This document shows, piece by piece, positions 60,151 to 64,000 of a stretch of 64,000 nt of DNA. Numbering within the stretch: the stretch's first letter is position 1; each line of letters begins with the position of its first letter. The DNA is taken from the NCBI RefSeq assembly GCF_049532895.1, contig NZ_CP064031.1:3224001-3288000 (forward strand), read 5' to 3'. A program made the position numbers and the translations under genes. The notes beneath the pieces are model-generated. The model was not told the origin of the DNA. It did not search any database and saw only the letters and a program-made list of their open reading frames with translations. This DNA is from Dyella_B acidisoli (GTDB lineage Bacteria; Pseudomonadota; Gammaproteobacteria; Xanthomonadales; Rhodanobacteraceae).

Positions 60151-61469
60151 GCAGCAACTCCACGAGTTTCGGCGAGACGGTCTTCGGTCATCGAACGGCC
60201 GTGCTGCACGTAGTATTCGAATTCATTCCAGAACTTGGCGAGGAAGCCCTGCACCGGCCACGCGGCGGCTTCGCCGAATGCGCAGATGGTGTGGCCCTCG
60301 ATCTGGCCGGCGATGGCCTTCAGGCGATGCAGGTCATCGTGCGTGCCCTTGCCTTCCACGATGCGGGTCAGCACGCGGAACATCCAACCGGTGCCTTCAC
60401 GGCACGGCGTGCATTGGCCGCAGGATTCGGCGTGATAGAACTGCGAGATGCGATGGCACGCCTTCACCATGCAGGTGGTCTCGTCCATCACGATCACGGC
60501 ACCGGAGCCGAGGCCTGAACCCAACTTCTGCAGGCAGTCGTAATCCATGGTGGCGGACATCATTTCCTCGGCATTGAGCACCTTCATCGAGGAGCCGCCG
60601 GGAATGACCGCCTTGAGCTTGTTGCCGTTGCGCACACCGCCGGCCATCTCAAGCAGATCCTTGAAGGAGGTGCCGAGGCGAATCTCGAAGTTGCCCGGCT
60701 TGTTGACGTGGCCGGACACCGAGAAGATCTTCGGGCCGCCATTGTTCGGCTTGCCGAGATTCAAGAACCAGTCGGCGCCGTTACGCAGGATCGCCGGCAC
60801 CGAGGCATAGGTTTCGGTGTTGTTGATCGTGGTGGGTTTGCCGTACAGGCCGAAATTGGCCGGGAACGGCGGCTTGAAGCGCGGCTGGCCTTTCTTGCCT
60901 TCCAGCGATTCCATCAGCGCAGTTTCTTCGCCGCAGATGTAAGCACCGGCGCCCAATGCACCGTAAATGTCTACGTCGATGCCGGTGCCCTGGATGTTCT
61001 TGCCGAGCAGGCCGGCTTCATACGCTTCCTTCAGTGCCTCTTCGAAGTGCTCAAAGGGCTCGTGATGGAATTCACCGCGCAGGTAGTTGTACGCCACGGT
61101 GGAGCCGGTCGCGTAACACGCGATCGCCAAACCTTCGATCACCGAATGCGGGTTGTAACGCAGGATGTCGCGGTCTTTCGCCGTGCCAGGCTCCGATTCA
61201 TCGGAATTGCAGAGGATGTACTTCTGCATGTTGCCCTTCGGCATGAAGGACCACTTCAAACCGGTGGGGAAGCCCGCGCCGCCGCGGCCGCGCAGGTTGC
61301 TGTTTTTGACGATCTCAACGATCGAAGCAGGATCGGGCTTTTCGGCGAGAATTTTCTTCCACGCCTTGTAGCCATCCACCTGTGTATAGCTGTCCATCGC
61401 CCACGGCTTGTCGAAATGCAACGTGGTGTAGACGACCTGGTGTTCCTGGGGTGCGGGTCCGACTGCCAT
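60147..61469 (-). CDS. nuoF: NADH-quinone oxidoreductase subunit F
   Basis: 440 residues. NADH/FMN glycine loop GRGGAGFPTG (61-70), GALGAGAYICGEETALMESLEG, and the N3 [4Fe-4S] motif ESCGQCTPCREG with the distal Cys in HTICAFGEAA. Entry point of electrons from NADH. Its gene precedes nuoG with 4-bp overlap. Confidence 0.97.
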   Translation of the reverse strand: MAVGPAPQEHQVVYTTLHFDKPWAMDSYTQVDGYKAWKKILAEKPDPASIVEIVKNSNLRGRGGAGFPTGLKWSFMPKGNMQKYILCNSDESEPGTAKDRDILRYNPHSVIEGLAIACYATGSTVAYNYLRGEFHHEPFEHFEEALKEAYEAGLLGKNIQGTGIDVDIYGALGAGAYICGEETALMESLEGKKGQPRFKPPFPANFGLYGKPTTINNTETYASVPAILRNGADWFLNLGKPNNGGPKIFSVSGHVNKPGNFEIRLGTSFKDLLEMAGGVRNGNKLKAVIPGGSSMKVLNAEEMMSATMDYDCLQKLGSGLGSGAVIVMDETTCMVKACHRISQFYHAESCGQCTPCREGTGWMFRVLTRIVEGKGTHDDLHRLKAIAGQIEGHTICAFGEAAAWPVQGFLAKFWNEFEYYVQHGRSMTEDRLAETRGVAA

Positions 61470-61479
61470 TGCCCTGCCC

Positions 61480-62007
61480 TTATTTCAGACCGTCAAGAAT
61501 CTCGTCGACCTTTTCGGTCGTGAGACGCTCGTGGTAGTGACCATTGACCGTCATCGCCGGCGCATACACGCAGGCAGCGATGCACTCTTCTTCTTTCTTC
61601 AGGTACACGCGGCCGTCCGACGTGCTTTCGCCTGCCTTGATGCCAAGCTTCTTCTCGCAATGGCGCAGCAGGTCTTCACCGCCGTTGAGCCAGCACGAGA
61701 TATTGGTGCAGACGGCGACGTTGTTGCGTCCAACCGGCTTGGTTTCCAGCATCGAGTAGAAGCTAGAGACCTCGTAGGCCCACACGGCCGGCACGTCGAT
61801 GTACTTGGCGACGGCGGTGATCAACTCGTCGGTGAGGTAGCCGTGGTTTTGTTCCTGCGCGGCGAACAGCGCCTGGATCAGCGCGGAGCGCTTGCGATCC
61901 GGCGGGAATTTGCCCAGCCAGTGATCGATGTGATGACGCGTATGCTCGGTGAGCACGACGAGCGGATCGATGTGCTTGACCTGCTCGTAATTTCCGGTGG
62001 CTTTCAT
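61480..62007 (-). CDS. nuoE: NADH-quinone oxidoreductase subunit E
   Basis: 175 residues, thioredoxin-like fold binding the N1a [2Fe-2S] cluster through Cys100, Cys105 (CTNISC), Cys142 and Cys146 (CIAAC). Works with NuoF in NADH oxidation. Start codon at 62007, 20 bp after nuoD. Confidence 0.97.
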   Translation of the reverse strand: MKATGNYEQVKHIDPLVVLTEHTRHHIDHWLGKFPPDRKRSALIQALFAAQEQNHGYLTDELITAVAKYIDVPAVWAYEVSSFYSMLETKPVGRNNVAVCTNISCWLNGGEDLLRHCEKKLGIKAGESTSDGRVYLKKEEECIAACVYAPAMTVNGHYHERLTTEKVDEILDGLK

Positions 62008-62026
62008 GTGTGCTTATCCTCCGGGC

Positions 62027-63286
62027 TCAGCGATCGACTTCGCCGAACACGAGGTCATAGGTGCCGATCACTGCTACCGCGTCAGCCAGCATGTGGCCGC
62101 GTACGACGGCGTCCATCGACGACAGGTGGGCAAAGCCCGGTGCGCGCAGGTGCACGCGGAATGGCTTGTTGGCGCCGTCGGAAACCAGATAGCAACCGAA
62201 TTCGCCCTTGGGCGCTTCGACCGCAGCATAGGTTTCGCCCGCCGGCACGCCGTAGCCTTCGGTGAACAATTTGAAGTGATGGATCAACGCTTCCATGTCT
62301 TCCTTCATGGCCTCGCGCTTGGGTGGCGCGACCTTGAAGTTTTCCACCATCACCGGGCCCGGATTGGCGCGCAGCCAATCCGCACATTGCTTGATGATGC
62401 GGTTGGACTGGCGCATTTCTTCCACGCGCACCAGGTAACGGTCGTAGCAGTCGCCGTTGACACCGACCGGGATGTCGAAGTCCACATCGGCATACTTCGC
62501 ATAGGGCTGCTTCTTGCGCAGATCCCAGGCAATACCGGAGCCGCGCAGCATGGCGCCGGTCATGCCCCACTGCTGGGCCATTTCGGGCGACACCACGCCG
62601 ATGCCGACGGTGCGCTGCTTCCAGATGCGGTTGTCGGTGAGCAGTTCTTCGTACTCGTCGACCTTCTTCGAGAAGTCAGCGGTGAAGGCGTCGAGGTAAT
62701 CGAGCATGGAACCTTCGCGCCATGCGTTCAAGCGCTTCAGATCATTGCCCTTGTGCCAGGGCGATTCGCGGTATTGCGACATCTTGCCTGGCAGATCACG
62801 ATAGACGCCGCCCGGGCGATAGTACGTGGCGTGCATGCGCGCGCCGGAGACCGCTTCGTAGCAGTCCATCAGCTCTTCACGCTCGCGGAAGGCGTACAGG
62901 AACACCGCCATCGCACCAAGGTCCAGCGCATTCGAACCCACCCACATCAAGTGATTGAGGATGCGGGTGATCTCGTCGAACATCGTGCGGATGTATTGCG
63001 CGCGAACCGGCGCCTCGATACCCAGCAGGGTTTCAATGGCGCGCACGTAGGCGTGTTCGTTGCACATCATCGACACGTAGTCGAGACGATCCATGTAGCC
63101 GATCGACTGATTGAACGGCTTGGATTCCGCCAGCTTCTCGGTACCACGGTGAAGCAGACCGATGTGCGGATCGGCGCGAACGACGGTTTCGCCATCCATT
63201 TCCAGCACCAGACGCAGCACGCCGTGCGCGGCTGGATGCTGCGGACCGAAGTTCATTGTGTAATTGCGAATTTCTTGCGCGGCCAT
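62027..63286 (-). CDS. nuoD: NADH-quinone oxidoreductase subunit D
   Basis: 419 residues from ATG 63286, 2 bp after the nuoC stop; GGGAGAA sits within the nuoC end. [NiFe]-hydrogenase-derived 49-kDa subunit lining the quinone pocket (FGPQHPAAHGVLRLVLEMDGE with the quinone-binding His; VRAQYIRTMFDEITRILNHL). The NuoC and NuoD genes are separate here, not fused as in E. coli. Confidence 0.97.
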   Translation of the reverse strand: MAAQEIRNYTMNFGPQHPAAHGVLRLVLEMDGETVVRADPHIGLLHRGTEKLAESKPFNQSIGYMDRLDYVSMMCNEHAYVRAIETLLGIEAPVRAQYIRTMFDEITRILNHLMWVGSNALDLGAMAVFLYAFREREELMDCYEAVSGARMHATYYRPGGVYRDLPGKMSQYRESPWHKGNDLKRLNAWREGSMLDYLDAFTADFSKKVDEYEELLTDNRIWKQRTVGIGVVSPEMAQQWGMTGAMLRGSGIAWDLRKKQPYAKYADVDFDIPVGVNGDCYDRYLVRVEEMRQSNRIIKQCADWLRANPGPVMVENFKVAPPKREAMKEDMEALIHHFKLFTEGYGVPAGETYAAVEAPKGEFGCYLVSDGANKPFRVHLRAPGFAHLSSMDAVVRGHMLADAVAVIGTYDLVFGEVDR

Positions 63287-63288
63287 GC

Positions 63289-64000
63289 TCAGTTCTCCCG
63301 CCAATGGTCGGCGGCTTCCGCCTTCGCTTGAATCAAGTCGGCGTCATCGCGGATCACGCGCGGCACCAGCACACGCGGTTCGATCGACACGGGTTCGTAA
63401 ATCACGCGCTTCTGCTCGGGGTCGTAGCGCACTTCCACGTTGCCGATCAGCGGGAAGTCCTTGCGGAACGGATGGCCGACGAAACCGTAGTCGGTAAGAA
63501 TTCGACGCAGATCCGGATGGCCTTCGTAGATGATTCCGAACAGATCGAACGATTCGCGCTCGAACCAGTCCAGCCCCGGCCACAGGCCTGTGAGCGAGGG
63601 CACTACGGGCAGATCGTTGTCATCGCAAAACACGCGTACGCGCAAGCGCTGATTAAGTTCGATCGATAGCAGGTGGAACACCGATGCATAGCGCTTGGGG
63701 ATCGATACATCGCGCGGACGATCTGCCCATGTGAAGCGGCCGATCGCCTCGCCTTCAACACCACGCGAGAAACCGTTACCGGAGACGTCGGTGGTATCCC
63801 ATTCGGTTTGGCCGTAGCCGAGGTAGTCGACGCCGCACAGGTCGACCGCCTCGCTAAAGCGAAAGCCGGCTTCATCGCGCAGCGCAGTGGCAACGGCCAG
63901 CAAGTTGGCTGCTTCAACCACCGCCGTGACAGCGCCATGGCTGACGGAGATGGTGAGCTTGTCGCCGAATCGCGCGGCAAGCCGCTCGGCCAGCGAGTTG
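63289..64000 (-). CDS. nuoC: NADH-quinone oxidoreductase subunit C (5' end outside the window)
   Basis: The gene runs off the right edge; the readable part is 236 codons. The reading frame is open to 63999 and begins NSLAERLAARFGDKLTISVS, so the ATG lies beyond the window. 30-kDa subunit motif ERESFDLFGIIYEGHPDLRRILTDYGFVGHPFRKDFP. nuoA and nuoB are expected just outside. Confidence 0.95.
   Translation of the reverse strand, partial: NSLAERLAARFGDKLTISVSHGAVTAVVEAANLLAVATALRDEAGFRFSEAVDLCGVDYLGYGQTEWDTTDVSGNGFSRGVEGEAIGRFTWADRPRDVSIPKRYASVFHLLSIELNQRLRVRVFCDDNDLPVVPSLTGLWPGLDWFERESFDLFGIIYEGHPDLRRILTDYGFVGHPFRKDFPLIGNVEVRYDPEQKRVIYEPVSIEPRVLVPRVIRDDADLIQAKAEAADHWREN

Noticed and set aside
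58417..60213. 598-codon ORF opposite nuoG
   Set aside because: Antisense shadow; nuoG motifs are intact on the other strand.

Overview
The window is a gene-dense chromosomal segment of a GC-rich gammaproteobacterium. The order nuo operon, initiator tRNA, rimP-nusA-infB-rbfA-truB-rpsO-pnp, the smc-zipA pair, class II fumarase beside purB, and sucA-sucB-lpd together suggest Xanthomonadales (Lysobacterales), most likely Rhodanobacteraceae (a Dyella/Rhodanobacter/Luteibacter-like organism). That placement comes from gene content and protein style, not from a database search. Almost everything is core metabolism or information processing. No phage, transposase, integrase or CRISPR array is visible.

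Layout. 0.1-3.7 kb: an omega-amidase and a methionine/glutamine aminotransferase (late methionine salvage), a LysR regulator and a divergent azoreductase. 3.8-9.1 kb: zipA, smc, a BolA-family gene and a YciI gene. 9.3-13.1 kb: a six-gene operon with a small membrane protein, a YtrA-like GntR repressor, an ABC-2 ATPase and permease, and two paralogous lipoproteins. It is headed by a promoter overlapped by a 22-bp palindrome. 13.1-19.4 kb: fumC, purB, a TauE/SafE permease, a secreted DUF1579-like protein, roxA and a coupled unknown gene. 19.6-25.3 kb: sucA-sucB-lpd. 25.5-30.2 kb: a LOG-family protein, an AcuI/YhdH reductase, PilH, CbpA, Hsp20 with a sigma-32-like promoter, a Prx5-type peroxiredoxin and a small secreted protein. 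30.2-36.7 kb: gyrA, gtrA, mtnA and the class III PHA synthase pair phaE-phaC. 36.8-46.3 kb: pnp, rpsO, truB, rbfA, infB, nusA and rimP, all on the minus strand, driven by a good promoter at 46.26 kb and preceded by a leader with two intrinsic terminators. 46.9-49.8 kb: a 962-residue autotransporter with 43 tandem Thr-Pro repeats. 49.87-49.95 kb: initiator tRNA-fMet. 50.0-64.0 kb: nuoN back to nuoC, with nuoC cut by the window edge.

How the genes work together. sucAB-lpd and fumC feed NADH to complex I (nuoC-N). The rimP-to-pnp operon couples ribosome maturation, transcription termination, translation initiation and RNA decay. In E. coli the initiator tRNA (metY) sits directly in front of rimP; here a divergently oriented autotransporter locus and a region of decayed DNA lie between them.

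The most interesting non-coding signals are: (1) a 267-bp element with 32-bp terminal inverted repeats and two nested internal stem-loops, sitting exactly between nuoI and nuoJ; (2) the rimP leader, with a candidate antiterminator hairpin that overlaps a terminator; (3) the operator-like palindrome of the GntR-ABC-lipoprotein operon; and (4) two families of palindromic intergenic repeats. GyrA also carries Ala at the position of E. coli Ser83.
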